This document shows positions 1-9,643 of a DNA stretch of 22,191 nt, one piece after another. The notes below the pieces were generated by a model. It worked only from the letters and a program-made list of their open reading frames with translations. It had not been told where the DNA came from and made no database searches. The position numbers were made by a program, and so were the translations under genes. Numbering within the stretch: the first letter of the stretch is position 1; the number at the start of each line of letters is the position of its first letter. Origin of the DNA: JBFMFH01 sp040752275 (GTDB lineage Bacteria; Acidobacteriota; Vicinamibacteria; Vicinamibacterales; JAKQTR01); NCBI GenBank assembly GCA_040752275.1, contig JBFMFH010000038.1:1-22191 (forward strand). The letters run 5' to 3'.

Positions 1-163
1 AGACGACGCACCATAGAGCTAACGTATCCGAGCCATCGCGTCAGGACGTCAGCTCGACCGTGTGCGACACACGCCGCGTGCGCGGGGCGCCGTTAACCGA
101 TTCCTCGTCCGTGGAAATCCAGGCTAGTCCAGTCTGGTCGCCCGCCTCGCCCCGATCGCGGCG
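1..163. other. Intergenic region downstream of the XDH-family operon
   Basis: No gene is supported here. The frame downstream of the FAD-subunit stop codon runs open for about 40 codons to a TGA at 40-42, but it has no convincing start and reads as ordinary 3' sequence. A short perfect hairpin (CGTGTG, 3-nt loop, CACACG, about 59-73) is too weak and lacks a T-tract to call as a terminator. Confidence 0.5.
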
Positions 164-1030
164 TTACGTGTGGAACGACCGCCGGTCGTGCTCCGCGACC
201 GGCGGGGTCCCGCAGGTCTCGTTCCAGAACTGAGCGAGCAGATTCGCCGCGACGCAGCGGCGATAGGCGGCCGTGGACCGGACATCGTCGATCGGCGCGA
301 CCTCGTCCTGCAGCAGGCGTTGCGCGTCGGCGATGGACGCGCCGGCCGCCAGGGCCTCCTCGGTGCGCCGCAGGCGCACGACCGTTGGCGCCACGCTGCC
401 CAGCGCGATGCGAGGCCGGTTCGCCCGGACGGCTGCCATCACCACCTTCGAAATCGACTGCGCCGCCCGCGTGCCCACCTTGCGGAACCACTGGACACCG
501 GAGAGAGGCGGGACCTCGATCGCCGTGATGAGCTCATCCGGACGCATGACGCTCGCCCGGTAGCCGGTGTAGAAGGAGGTCATCGGGACCTTCCGGGTCC
601 GCTCGGCGCTGCGAAGCTCGACGAACGCATCGGCCGCCGCCAGGACCGGCAGCGTGTCACCGGCAGGGGAGCCGTTGGCGACATTCCCGCCCAGCGTGCC
701 ACGGTTCTGGATCTGGACGGCGCCGATCTCCCGGGCCGCGGCGGCGAGCATCGGCACTCGGCGCCGGACGAGCGGCGAGCGGATGACCTCGCTGTACGTG
801 GTCAGCGCGCCGAGACGCAGGCTGCCATCGGCCACGCGGATCCCGCGCAGCTCGTCCAGCATCCAGATGTTCAGAAAACGGCGGTCCTTCAGCGCGCCGA
901 AGTTGAGCGCGACATAGAGGTCCGTGCAGCCCGCCATGGGCGTCAACGGACCATCGTCGCGCAGCATCCGCAGTGCTTCGCGGAGCGAGCGCGGCTGCCG
1001 AACCTCCAGAGTCGAGAGCGCGGTCCTCAT
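164..1030 (-). CDS. Xanthine dehydrogenase-family FAD-binding subunit (CoxM/XdhB-like)
   Basis: This 288-aa protein is the flavin subunit of a three-subunit molybdenum hydroxylase; it passes electrons from the Fe-S centres to FAD and on to an acceptor. The FAD-binding signatures are visible: AGCTDL at residues 33-38 and IQNRGTLGGN at 107-116, followed by the usual NGSPAGD stretch. Length is normal for the family (about 270-300 aa). The ATG start overlaps the stop of the upstream [2Fe-2S] subunit as ATGA at 1027-1030, which implies translational coupling. An open frame continues upstream into that gene but is only a shadow of it. The substrate cannot be told from sequence; xanthine, another purine or an aldehyde are all possible. 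Family assignment is secure. Confidence 0.93.
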   Translation of the reverse strand: MRTALSTLEVRQPRSLREALRMLRDDGPLTPMAGCTDLYVALNFGALKDRRFLNIWMLDELRGIRVADGSLRLGALTTYSEVIRSPLVRRRVPMLAAAAREIGAVQIQNRGTLGGNVANGSPAGDTLPVLAAADAFVELRSAERTRKVPMTSFYTGYRASVMRPDELITAIEVPPLSGVQWFRKVGTRAAQSISKVVMAAVRANRPRIALGSVAPTVVRLRRTEEALAAGASIADAQRLLQDEVAPIDDVRSTAAYRRCVAANLLAQFWNETCGTPPVAEHDRRSFHT

Positions 1031-1653
1031 CTGCGGCCCCGCTTGGGCTTCGCCGACGCTGAGCCCACTGCCACACTCCGCGGCCTGCGCGCGGCCGACG
1101 GAATCGAAGCCTCGGGCCTGCTGGTTGATTCTGTCTTCTGTCTTCTGTCTCCTCCCGGTCCCCGGCCCCTGCTCGCGGGCACAACCCGAATCCCGAATCC
1201 CGAATCCCGAATCCCGGCCGTGATCGACCGGTAGATCCCCTCGTACCCCGTGCACCGGCAGATGTTGCCTGCGAGTCCCTCGCGAACCTGCACCAAGGTC
1301 GGGCGTGGACCCAGCGCGAGCGCCGCCATGATCATGCCCGGCGTGCACACACCGCACTGCGCGCCGCCGTGGACCGCGAACGCGCGCTGCAGTGGATGCC
1401 GGCCCCGCAGGCTCTCGATCGTCCGCACCGTCGAACCGGCAACCTGGGCCGCGGGCACGAGGCAGGCGTTCACCGCCCTGCCATCGACGAGGACCGTGCA
1501 GGCACCACATTCGCCCTCGCCGCAGCCCTCCTTCGTTCCCGTCAGCCGGCAGTCCTCGCGAATGACGTCGAGCAGCCGCTTCAGTGGGTGGACGCGCACC
1601 GCGACGCGCCTCCCGTTGAGGGTGAAGGCGATGCGGGCGGCGGCGCGCGTCAC
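1027..1653 (-). CDS. Xanthine dehydrogenase-family [2Fe-2S] subunit (CoxS-like) with repeat-derived tail
   Basis: This 208-aa iron-sulfur subunit relays electrons between molybdopterin and FAD. The N-terminal plant-type ferredoxin cluster uses C44, C49, C52 and C64; the second cluster uses C100, C103, C132 and C134 (GICRC-like NICRCTGYEGI). CoxS proteins normally end about 15 residues after the last cysteine pair, near residue 147. Here about 60 more residues follow, low in complexity and very basic, and their DNA is two 7-bp tandem repeats (1131-1151 and 1185-1217). The start is taken as GTG at 1653, giving a GTGA overlap with the molybdenum subunit at 1650-1653; the stop overlaps the FAD subunit as ATGA. 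Function is certain at family level; the tail is probably non-functional. Confidence 0.92.
   Translation of the reverse strand: MTRAAARIAFTLNGRRVAVRVHPLKRLLDVIREDCRLTGTKEGCGEGECGACTVLVDGRAVNACLVPAAQVAGSTVRTIESLRGRHPLQRAFAVHGGAQCGVCTPGMIMAALALGPRPTLVQVREGLAGNICRCTGYEGIYRSITAGIRDSGFGIRVVPASRGRGPGGDRRQKTESTSRPEASIPSAARRPRSVAVGSASAKPKRGRR
1131..1217. repeat. Two 7-bp tandem repeats (CTGTCTY and CCCGAAT) inside the [2Fe-2S] subunit gene
   Basis: CTGTCTT, CTGTCTT, CTGTCTC occupy 1131-1151. CCCGAAT occurs four times at 1185-1212 and is closed by CCCGG at 1213-1217. Both have a 7-bp period, so each frame is used in turn and a 7-residue period results in the protein (GIRDSGF on the coding strand). 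The same CCCGAAT block, also four units plus CCCGG, is present at 12432-12464; the CTGTCTY block recurs at 1769-1800. This marks dispersed repeat families rather than sequence peculiar to this gene. Confidence 0.9.
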
Positions 1654-3908
1654 GACCGCCTCCGGCGCGCCCGCGCCTTCGGGGACCCGTCTTTGCTGGC
1701 GTACCTGGAGTGGCCCGGCTTCGGCGAGGCAGGCCCCAGGGCTGAAGCCCTGGGGCTACGGCCCGATTCTGTCTTCTGTCTCCTGTCTCCTGCCTTCTGT
1801 GCGTCCCGAATCGCGGCCTCGAAGATCCGCTCCGCCGTGGCCGGGATCTCCCGAACGTCGAATCCCGCGTGGCGGATCGCATTGATGACAGCCGGTGCGA
1901 CCCCGTCGATGGGCATCTCTCCGACACCCTTCGCACCGAACGGTCCGCGCGTGTAGGGCCGCTCGAGCGCCACCACGTCCATCGGCGGCGTGTCCATCGT
2001 CGTCGGCACGATGTAGTTGGTGAACTGCGCATTGGTCATGGCGCCGTCGCGCAAGACGACCTCTTCCTGAAGGGCGTAGCCGAGCCCCTGGGCCGTGCCG
2101 CCTTCGATCTGCCCGCGCACGCCCTCGGGGAAGATGACGGTGCCGACCTCCTGGACGGTCGTGACCCTGGTCGGCCTCGCGTCGAAGGTGACGGGATCGA
2201 CGGCGACCTCGACGACGTCGCAGGCCCATCCGTAGGTGCCATAGGCCGACCCCAGGTAGGTGTCGTCGTCCCACACCAGATCCGGCGGCGGCTCGTACTG
2301 CTTCGTGACGATGAGGGGGCCGTGTCGGCGCAGGTACGCACGCGGCGACTGCCCACCGAGGCTGGCGCGGATCTCCTCGGCGCAGGCCTTCAGCAGCCCA
2401 CCCACGATCATCGTGGTCCGCGAGGCGACGGTCGGACCGCTGTCGGGAACCCGTGACGTGTCAGGTGTCGTGACCTCCACCTGGTCCGGCCGGATACCGA
2501 GCGCCTCGGCCACGATCTGGGCGTGAACCGTCCGCTGCCCCTGGCCGATGTCGGTGCTGGCGGCGAGGATGCGCGCGCCATCGGGCAGCAGTTCGAGCGA
2601 CGCCCGCGACGCCAGTGTCGCTTCTCCGCTGCCGGTGAACCCGGCCCCGTGGAAGAACAGCGAGAGCCCGATGCCCTTGCCCGTGCCCTGGAACGCCCGC
2701 CGCTTCCGGTGGAACCCGCTGCGTCGCACGGCCTCGCGCAGCACCTGGAGCGCGCTGGCATCTCGGCCCAGCACCTGTCCGGTCGCGGTCTCGTCTCCAG
2801 GACGCAGGGCATTGATCTCACGCAGGCGGACGGGATCCATGCCGATCGTCTCGGCGACGCGATCCATGTGGACCTCGGCCGCAAACTGAGTCTGTGGCGC
2901 GCCGAATCCCCGGAACGCCCCGTTCGGGGGTGTGTTGGTCATCACCACCCGTCCGTCGATGCGCACGTGCCCGCACCGGTAAGGTCCCGTGGCGTGCAAG
3001 CAGCCGCGCGACAGCACGACGGGGCTGAGCGTGCAGTACGCGCCGCCGTCGAACAGCACCTCGATATCGATGGCCGTCAGGCGCCCGCTGCGTGTCACGC
3101 CCGTTCGGTGCCGGACGATGGACGGATGGCGCTTCGTCGTAGCCAGCATGTCTTCGGTGCGGTCATAGACCAGCTTGACGGGACGGCCCGACTTCAGGGC
3201 CAGCAGGCACGCATGGCCCGCGATCATCGACGGATACTCCTCCTTGCCGCCGAAGCCTCCGCCAGTCTCCGCCTGGACGACGCGCACGCGGTCGGACGAG
3301 AGCCCGAGCAGCACGCACAGCGCCCGGTGCACGTAGAAGGGGCACTGGAGCGAGCCGTAGACGGTCACCCCACCATCGGCCGGAACGGCCAACATGCCGT
3401 TAGGTTCGATGTAAACGTGCTCCTGGTGTCCGGTGCGGTACTCGCCCTCGACCACGACATCGGCAAGGCGAAGGCCATCTCCCACGTTGCCCCTTCGGAT
3501 CGCCACGTGCTTGAACACGGTTCGAGAGGCCTGGGGGTCCAGCACCGGCACACGCGGCTCGTACTCGACATGCACCGCAGCCTGCCACAGCCGGTCCCGG
3601 TCTTCGTGGGCGAGCAGGAGGATGGGCTCCGCGACATGGTTCACCAGCCCATCGGCGAGGCAGGGCTGATCGTCGGCGATGGCGGCCACGAGATTGCGGC
3701 CGGGAATATCGCGGGCGTCGACGATGGTGAAGCCGGCGGGATTGAAATCGAGGCGAACGGCGGTGATCGAGCCCCGCGGGACGGTCGAGCGGACCGTGCG
3801 GCCGTACAGCATGCCGGGCCACCGCAAGTCGTCGACGTAGCGGGCGGTGCCGGCGGCCTTGGCCGCGCCGTCCTTGCGCTCGATGTCGTGGCCGACGAAG
3901 CGGCTCAT
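1650..3908 (-). CDS. Xanthine dehydrogenase-family molybdopterin-binding subunit (CoxL/XdhA-like)
   Basis: This 752-aa catalytic subunit holds the molybdopterin cytosine dinucleotide cofactor and hydroxylates the substrate. Family landmarks are ETGGGFGGKEE at 214-224, NGAFRGFGAPQ at 329-339, and the catalytic glutamate in KGVGEMP (E664). The loop has the xanthine-dehydrogenase form AFRGFG rather than the CSFR loop of true CO dehydrogenases, so CO oxidation is unlikely. The native C-terminus should be near residue 703 (FEAAIRDA); about 49 further residues are basic and low in complexity, and come from a CTGTCTY heptamer block plus a REP-like palindrome (1734-1800). The ATG at 3908 has no Shine-Dalgarno site, but a TATAAT box lies 8 nt upstream. 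It is first in the operon, ahead of the Fe-S and FAD subunits. Confidence 0.94.
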   Translation of the reverse strand: MSRFVGHDIERKDGAAKAAGTARYVDDLRWPGMLYGRTVRSTVPRGSITAVRLDFNPAGFTIVDARDIPGRNLVAAIADDQPCLADGLVNHVAEPILLLAHEDRDRLWQAAVHVEYEPRVPVLDPQASRTVFKHVAIRRGNVGDGLRLADVVVEGEYRTGHQEHVYIEPNGMLAVPADGGVTVYGSLQCPFYVHRALCVLLGLSSDRVRVVQAETGGGFGGKEEYPSMIAGHACLLALKSGRPVKLVYDRTEDMLATTKRHPSIVRHRTGVTRSGRLTAIDIEVLFDGGAYCTLSPVVLSRGCLHATGPYRCGHVRIDGRVVMTNTPPNGAFRGFGAPQTQFAAEVHMDRVAETIGMDPVRLREINALRPGDETATGQVLGRDASALQVLREAVRRSGFHRKRRAFQGTGKGIGLSLFFHGAGFTGSGEATLASRASLELLPDGARILAASTDIGQGQRTVHAQIVAEALGIRPDQVEVTTPDTSRVPDSGPTVASRTTMIVGGLLKACAEEIRASLGGQSPRAYLRRHGPLIVTKQYEPPPDLVWDDDTYLGSAYGTYGWACDVVEVAVDPVTFDARPTRVTTVQEVGTVIFPEGVRGQIEGGTAQGLGYALQEEVVLRDGAMTNAQFTNYIVPTTMDTPPMDVVALERPYTRGPFGAKGVGEMPIDGVAPAVINAIRHAGFDVREIPATAERIFEAAIRDAQKAGDRRQKTESGRSPRASALGPASPKPGHSRYASKDGSPKARARRRRS
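1734..1755. repeat. REP-like perfect palindrome
   Basis: CCCCAGGGCT, a 2-nt centre GA and AGCCCTGGGG form a perfect 10-bp inverted repeat. It lies inside the extra 3' end of the molybdenum-subunit gene, just before the 7-bp repeats. The same core (CCCAGGGCTG / CAGCCCTGGG) recurs as a looser inverted repeat at 13055-13129, so this is a dispersed palindromic element. Confidence 0.85.
1769..1800. repeat. 7-bp tandem repeat CTGTCTY inside the molybdenum-subunit gene
   Basis: Consecutive units CTGTCTT, CTGTCTC, CTGTCTC and CTGCCTT occupy 1769-1796, then CTGT. The block encodes part of the additional C-terminal tail (GDRRQKTE on the coding strand). The same tail words appear in the neighbouring [2Fe-2S] subunit because the same repeat family sits at the end of that gene too. 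Confidence 0.9.
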
Positions 3909-3916
3909 CCGGCGGG

Positions 3917-3922
3917 ATTATA
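3917..3922 (-). promoter_or_regulatory. -10 box TATAAT for the XDH-family operon, probably leaderless
   Basis: A consensus TATAAT on the minus strand ends 8 nt before the ATG at 3908. Transcription would begin at or next to the start codon. No Shine-Dalgarno site is present in the 8 nt. No good -35 box is seen at the usual distance. Confidence 0.55.
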
Positions 3923-3935
3923 CCTCTCTGCGTGG

Positions 3936-3941
3936 TAAGAT
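3936..3941 (+). promoter_or_regulatory. Extended -10 box (TGGTAAGAT) for uvrA
   Basis: TG at 3933-3934, one base, then TAAGAT at 3936-3941 forms an extended -10 element facing uvrA. A start of transcription near 3948 would give a leader of about 60 nt. The region where a -35 would lie overlaps the -10 box of the divergent XDH-family operon. No SOS (LexA-type) palindrome was recognised nearby. Confidence 0.45.
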
Positions 3942-4006
3942 CGCCTTTTGGACTGGGGGCGGACAAGCGCCCAGAGGACACGCCGTACCACCTGCGACGC
4001 AGGAGC

Positions 4007-6883
<2,877 letters not shown>

Positions 6884-7100
6884 GCGAGGACGTCCGATTG
6901 TGTCATCATGACTACAACTGCCGGAATTGTGGCGTGTCTTGCGGGACACACTCTGACCGTTCTCCGATGGCCGCTACCGGCGACGATGTTCACAACTCAT
7001 TGATAGTAGAGACATTGACGGTACTTGCTCCGGTCGGATACAACGGTATGTCACTTGCTTACCCTCTCTCAGTCGTTCCCCTGCGGACCGTCGGAGCCTC
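6884..7100. other. uvrA-lpxC intergenic region
   Basis: This 217-nt gap is less GC-rich than the flanking genes. It contains the palindrome GTCATCATGAC (about 6902-6912), an inverted repeat GTGTC/GACAC (about 6934-6950), and the lpxC promoter. A 31-codon frame at 6908-7003 has no ribosome binding site at a useful distance and is not called as a gene. Confidence 0.5.
7015..7042 (+). promoter_or_regulatory. Candidate sigma-70 promoter for lpxC
   Basis: TTGACG at 7015-7020 matches five of six bases of the -35 consensus. GATACA at 7037-7042 is a weaker -10 at a 16-nt spacing. The implied leader is about 50 nt, ending in GGAG (7093-7096) 4 nt before the lpxC start codon. Confidence 0.5.
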
Positions 7101-8000
7101 ATGACCGTTCAGCGGACACTCAGAAGACCCGTCACCTGCGCCGGCATCGGTTTGCATTCCGGCATGAAGGTCAACCTCACGCTGAGGCCGGCGCCTGCGG
7201 ACGCGGGTGTGCGATTCCTCCGGTCGGATCTCGGGGTCGAGATTCCGGCCACAGTGCCCTACGTGGCGGGCACGTACCACGCCACGGGGCTTCGCCGCGA
7301 GCAGGCCACGGTCGAGACGGTCGAGCATCTGATGGCGGCACTCACCAGCCTGGGGGTCGACAACGTCACGGTGGAGCTCGACCATCCCGAAGTGCCAATC
7401 ATGGACGGCAGCGCGGCGCCGTTCGTGTATCTGATCCAGGAAGCCGGCGTGAAGACGCAGGCGATGCCGCGTCGCTACCTGAAGGTGCTGCGTCCCATTT
7501 CGCTATCGCGCGGCGACAAGATGATGGCGCTCTACCCGTCGGACCACTTCAAGGTGAGCTACACCATCAGCTTCGATCACCCGCTGCTGCGCCACCAGGC
7601 CCAGACCCTCGACGTGACGGAGACATCCTTCGTGGATGAGATTGCGCCGGCGCGGACCTTCGGATTCCTCCACGAGGTGGAGAAGCTGCGCCAGATGGGG
7701 CTGACACTCGGTGGCTCCCTCGACAACGCCGTCGTCCTGAGCGAGACCGGCGTCCTGAACAACCCGCTCCGGTTCGATGATGAGTTCGTGCGCCACAAGA
7801 TCCTGGACGCGATTGGCGACCTGTCGCTGGTCGGCTATCCGATGATCGGGCACCTCGTCGCGCATCGCGCGGGCCACGCCCTCCACACCGCGTTCGCCCA
7901 GCAGATCCTGAGCGAGCCAGATGCCTGGACGGTGGTGGAGCTGACGCCCGAGCCGTCAACGGCGGCTACGCCCGCAGCGGTGCCGGTGAAAGCGAGCTGA
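7101..8000 (+). CDS. lpxC: UDP-3-O-acyl-N-acetylglucosamine deacetylase
   Basis: LpxC is the zinc-dependent deacetylase that makes the committed step of lipid A synthesis in the cytoplasm. The 299-aa protein has the full set of family motifs: GIGLHSG at 15-21, EHLMAA with zinc ligand H76, MDGSAAPF at 101-108, RTFGF, HKILDAIGDL with H232, K233 and D236, and AGHALH with H259. The spacing of these residues parallels E. coli H79, H238, D242 and H265. The short C-terminal extension after TVVELTPE is proline/alanine-rich. ATG at 7101 has GGAG 4 nt upstream. The gene stands alone, followed by a strong terminator. Its presence indicates an LPS-bearing outer membrane. Confidence 0.97.
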   Translation: MTVQRTLRRPVTCAGIGLHSGMKVNLTLRPAPADAGVRFLRSDLGVEIPATVPYVAGTYHATGLRREQATVETVEHLMAALTSLGVDNVTVELDHPEVPIMDGSAAPFVYLIQEAGVKTQAMPRRYLKVLRPISLSRGDKMMALYPSDHFKVSYTISFDHPLLRHQAQTLDVTETSFVDEIAPARTFGFLHEVEKLRQMGLTLGGSLDNAVVLSETGVLNNPLRFDDEFVRHKILDAIGDLSLVGYPMIGHLVAHRAGHALHTAFAQQILSEPDAWTVVELTPEPSTAATPAAVPVKAS

Positions 8001-8038
8001 CGACAACCATCCTCCTCCCCTCCCGTGGTTGTTGTTCG

Positions 8039-8072
8039 AAAGGGCCGCGTGAGCAGACGCGGCCCTTTGTTT
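8039..8072 (+). terminator. Intrinsic terminator between lpxC and the radical SAM gene
   Basis: A perfect 12-bp stem (AAAGGGCCGCGT / ACGCGGCCCTTT) with loop GAGCAG is followed by a T-rich run (TTTGTTTG). The genes on either side converge, and the stem also starts with A residues that become Ts on the other strand, so it may work in both directions. Confidence 0.88.
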
Positions 8073-8087
8073 GTGCCGGCTGGTTCC

Positions 8088-9449
8088 TCAGATCACGCGC
8101 AGCGGGCTGACGGTCACCGGTGAGCCGCAGGACTCGAACCAGTCGACGCCTTCGCTGACCAGGTCGAACTTCAGTCGGTACCGGCCAGGGTTGGCGGGCA
8201 TGGGGACGTCGACCCTCACCTCGACTGTCGCGCCGGCCAGAAGGTCGCTGGGCAGCCACGCCCGGGCGTGATCGCGGTTGATGAGGGCTCCACCGGCATC
8301 GCAGAGCTGGGCACCGAGCCTCACCAGGCGCCGGCCGTAGCTGGCCTGCCGCGGAAACGTCCGTGTCGATTGGTTGGTCACGCGGGTCCGGACTCGAAGC
8401 TCACGGCCGCGGCGTCCCACGAAGCCCAGGACCGGCCAGGCCCCTCGAGCCTCGATCCGCGCGCGCGGCATGGCCCCCGGGATGGCGTTCCCCAGATCGT
8501 TGGTGTCCCAGACCTCGTAGCGGATTCGTTCGTAGTCGGGCGAGCCGGGGACGAACCTGCGTGAGAAGGCCTCCTCGGGATGATCGGTGATCTCCCAGGT
8601 CAGGCGATCGACGCCGAGTTCAGCGGCCAGGGCGCGAGCGCGATCCATCTCCTCGTCGCTATCGTTCCAGGAGAAGAGGATGTAACGCCAGTTGATGACC
8701 GGCACGTCGCGTCCGGCCTGCCGCTTCTCCTCGGCCATCTCGCGCAGGGCCGTCAGGGCGATGTCGAACTGGCCCCGCTGTCGGTAGCGTGCGTAGGTCT
8801 CCTGCGAGGCGCCGTCAATCGAGAAGGTCACTTCGTCGATGCCCGTGTGGACGAGGCGGCGAGCGGCGTCGCCGCGAAAGGCGAGGCCGTTGGTGCTCGT
8901 GTACAGGTAGATCTGCGGGAACCTCGACTTCACGTACGCGCACATGTCGATCGCGCGCCGGTGGAGGAACGCCTCGCCGTAGTTGAAGAAGTCGACCCGG
9001 CCGAGCGACGGCCCGGCCTCGTCGATGACCCGCGTGAAAAGGTCGAAGTCGAGCATGCCGGCCTGGCGGGTCCGGGTGATGCCGGTCTCCGGGGCGCAGC
9101 AGGCCTGAAAGCAGGAGATGTTGCAGGCGGCGGTGCACTCGACATACAGGCGTGACGGCAGCGGGCCGGCCTCGACAGGACGTAGGGGTGGCGCGTCGTG
9201 GTCGCCCAGCGGAAGCTTGAGCGGGCAGTCACCGCAAAACGAGGATCCGCCGGCGTTCAGCTCGCCCCGGAGCCTGCGGATCGTCTCGCCGTTCCAGACG
9301 TCGGCCAGTGTTGCGTGGCGGGTATCGCCAAGGACGCGCCGGCCGTACGGGTCGGCGCAGCCGCAGACCACGCGGCCGTCGCAGAGCATGACCGCAATCG
9401 TCCACGGCCAGGAGCAGGTGAACCTGGTGGCCAGGTGGTTGAGCGACAT
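8088..9449 (-). CDS. Radical SAM protein with N-terminal SPASM-like and C-terminal beta-sandwich domains
   Basis: This 453-aa protein appears to have three parts. Residues 12-75 hold six cysteines (C12, C23, C29, C31, C72, C75) in a SPASM-like pattern, including DGRVVCGC and FCGDCP. A radical SAM domain follows: cysteines at 105, 109, 113, 117 and 118, FFNYGEAFLH in place of the GGEP motif, and STNGL. From about residue 350 the sequence (RVRTRVTNQSTRTFP ... GRYRLKFDLV) looks like a beta-sandwich of the type appended to polysaccharide-modifying enzymes. SPASM usually follows the radical SAM core, so the order is permuted. No canonical CX3CX2C motif is present; the spacing is CX3CX3C. A role in modifying a peptide or sugar is inference only. 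It has no Shine-Dalgarno site and no linked substrate gene. Confidence 0.85.
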   Translation of the reverse strand: MSLNHLATRFTCSWPWTIAVMLCDGRVVCGCADPYGRRVLGDTRHATLADVWNGETIRRLRGELNAGGSSFCGDCPLKLPLGDHDAPPLRPVEAGPLPSRLYVECTAACNISCFQACCAPETGITRTRQAGMLDFDLFTRVIDEAGPSLGRVDFFNYGEAFLHRRAIDMCAYVKSRFPQIYLYTSTNGLAFRGDAARRLVHTGIDEVTFSIDGASQETYARYRQRGQFDIALTALREMAEEKRQAGRDVPVINWRYILFSWNDSDEEMDRARALAAELGVDRLTWEITDHPEEAFSRRFVPGSPDYERIRYEVWDTNDLGNAIPGAMPRARIEARGAWPVLGFVGRRGRELRVRTRVTNQSTRTFPRQASYGRRLVRLGAQLCDAGGALINRDHARAWLPSDLLAGATVEVRVDVPMPANPGRYRLKFDLVSEGVDWFESCGSPVTVSPLRVI

Positions 9450-9483
9450 GGGTGACGCGGCGGCGCGGCGGGCGGTCAGAGCT

Positions 9484-9574
9484 AGCGAGGCTCCGCCTCA
9501 GACCACCGAGGCGTGTCGGGGCGGCTCCGCCTCGCTCGTTCACAGTGTTGGCTTTGCCCCGCCTGCGGCGGGGC
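9484..9574. repeat. Cluster of GC-rich palindromes (REP-like)
   Basis: Three nested palindromes are packed here: GAGGC/GCCTC with a 3-nt loop (9487-9499), GGCGG/CCGCC (9520-9531), and GCCCCGCC/GGCGGGGC with loop TGC (9556-9574). The outer arms AGCGAGGC (9484-9491) and GCCTCGCT (9529-9536) also pair. The region separates two minus-strand genes and resembles REP-type intergenic elements. Confidence 0.7.
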
Positions 9575-9576
9575 GA

Positions 9577-9643
9577 AGACGTCTTGAAGGCAGGGGACGG
9601 AAACTTGACTCATCTGCATGAGATTCGGGCCTTCAAGACGTCT
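9577..9643. repeat. Perfect 15-bp inverted repeat at the 3' end of the sigma-STAS operon
   Basis: AGACGTCTTGAAGGC (9577-9591) and GCCTTCAAGACGTCT (9629-9643) are exact reverse complements separated by 37 nt. The right arm overlaps the stop codon of the 90-aa gene. Each arm begins or ends with the palindrome AGACGTCT. It could act as a transcript end or be the ends of a small non-autonomous element. Confidence 0.8.

Noticed and set aside
40..163. In-frame continuation of about 40 codons after the FAD-subunit stop
   Set aside because: It might suggest stop readthrough, but the protein already has its normal family length and nothing known follows.
1185..1217. CCCGAAT array as telomere-like or replication-origin iterons
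   Set aside because: It lies inside a coding gene, is short, and its copy at 12432-12464 is again at a gene end; no dnaA or rep gene is near.
2523..3938. Long open frame of 471 codons on the plus strand opposite the molybdenum subunit
   Set aside because: The opposite strand has clear family motifs throughout; this frame has no motif and results from GC-rich codon use.
6908..7003. 31-codon open frame in the uvrA-lpxC gap as a leader peptide
   Set aside because: No ribosome site within a normal distance, no attenuator-like run of codons and no link to lpxC control.
8088..9449. Radical SAM gene as a RiPP maturase with a linked precursor peptide
   Set aside because: No small precursor-like gene is adjacent; the neighbours are lpxC and the sigma operon.
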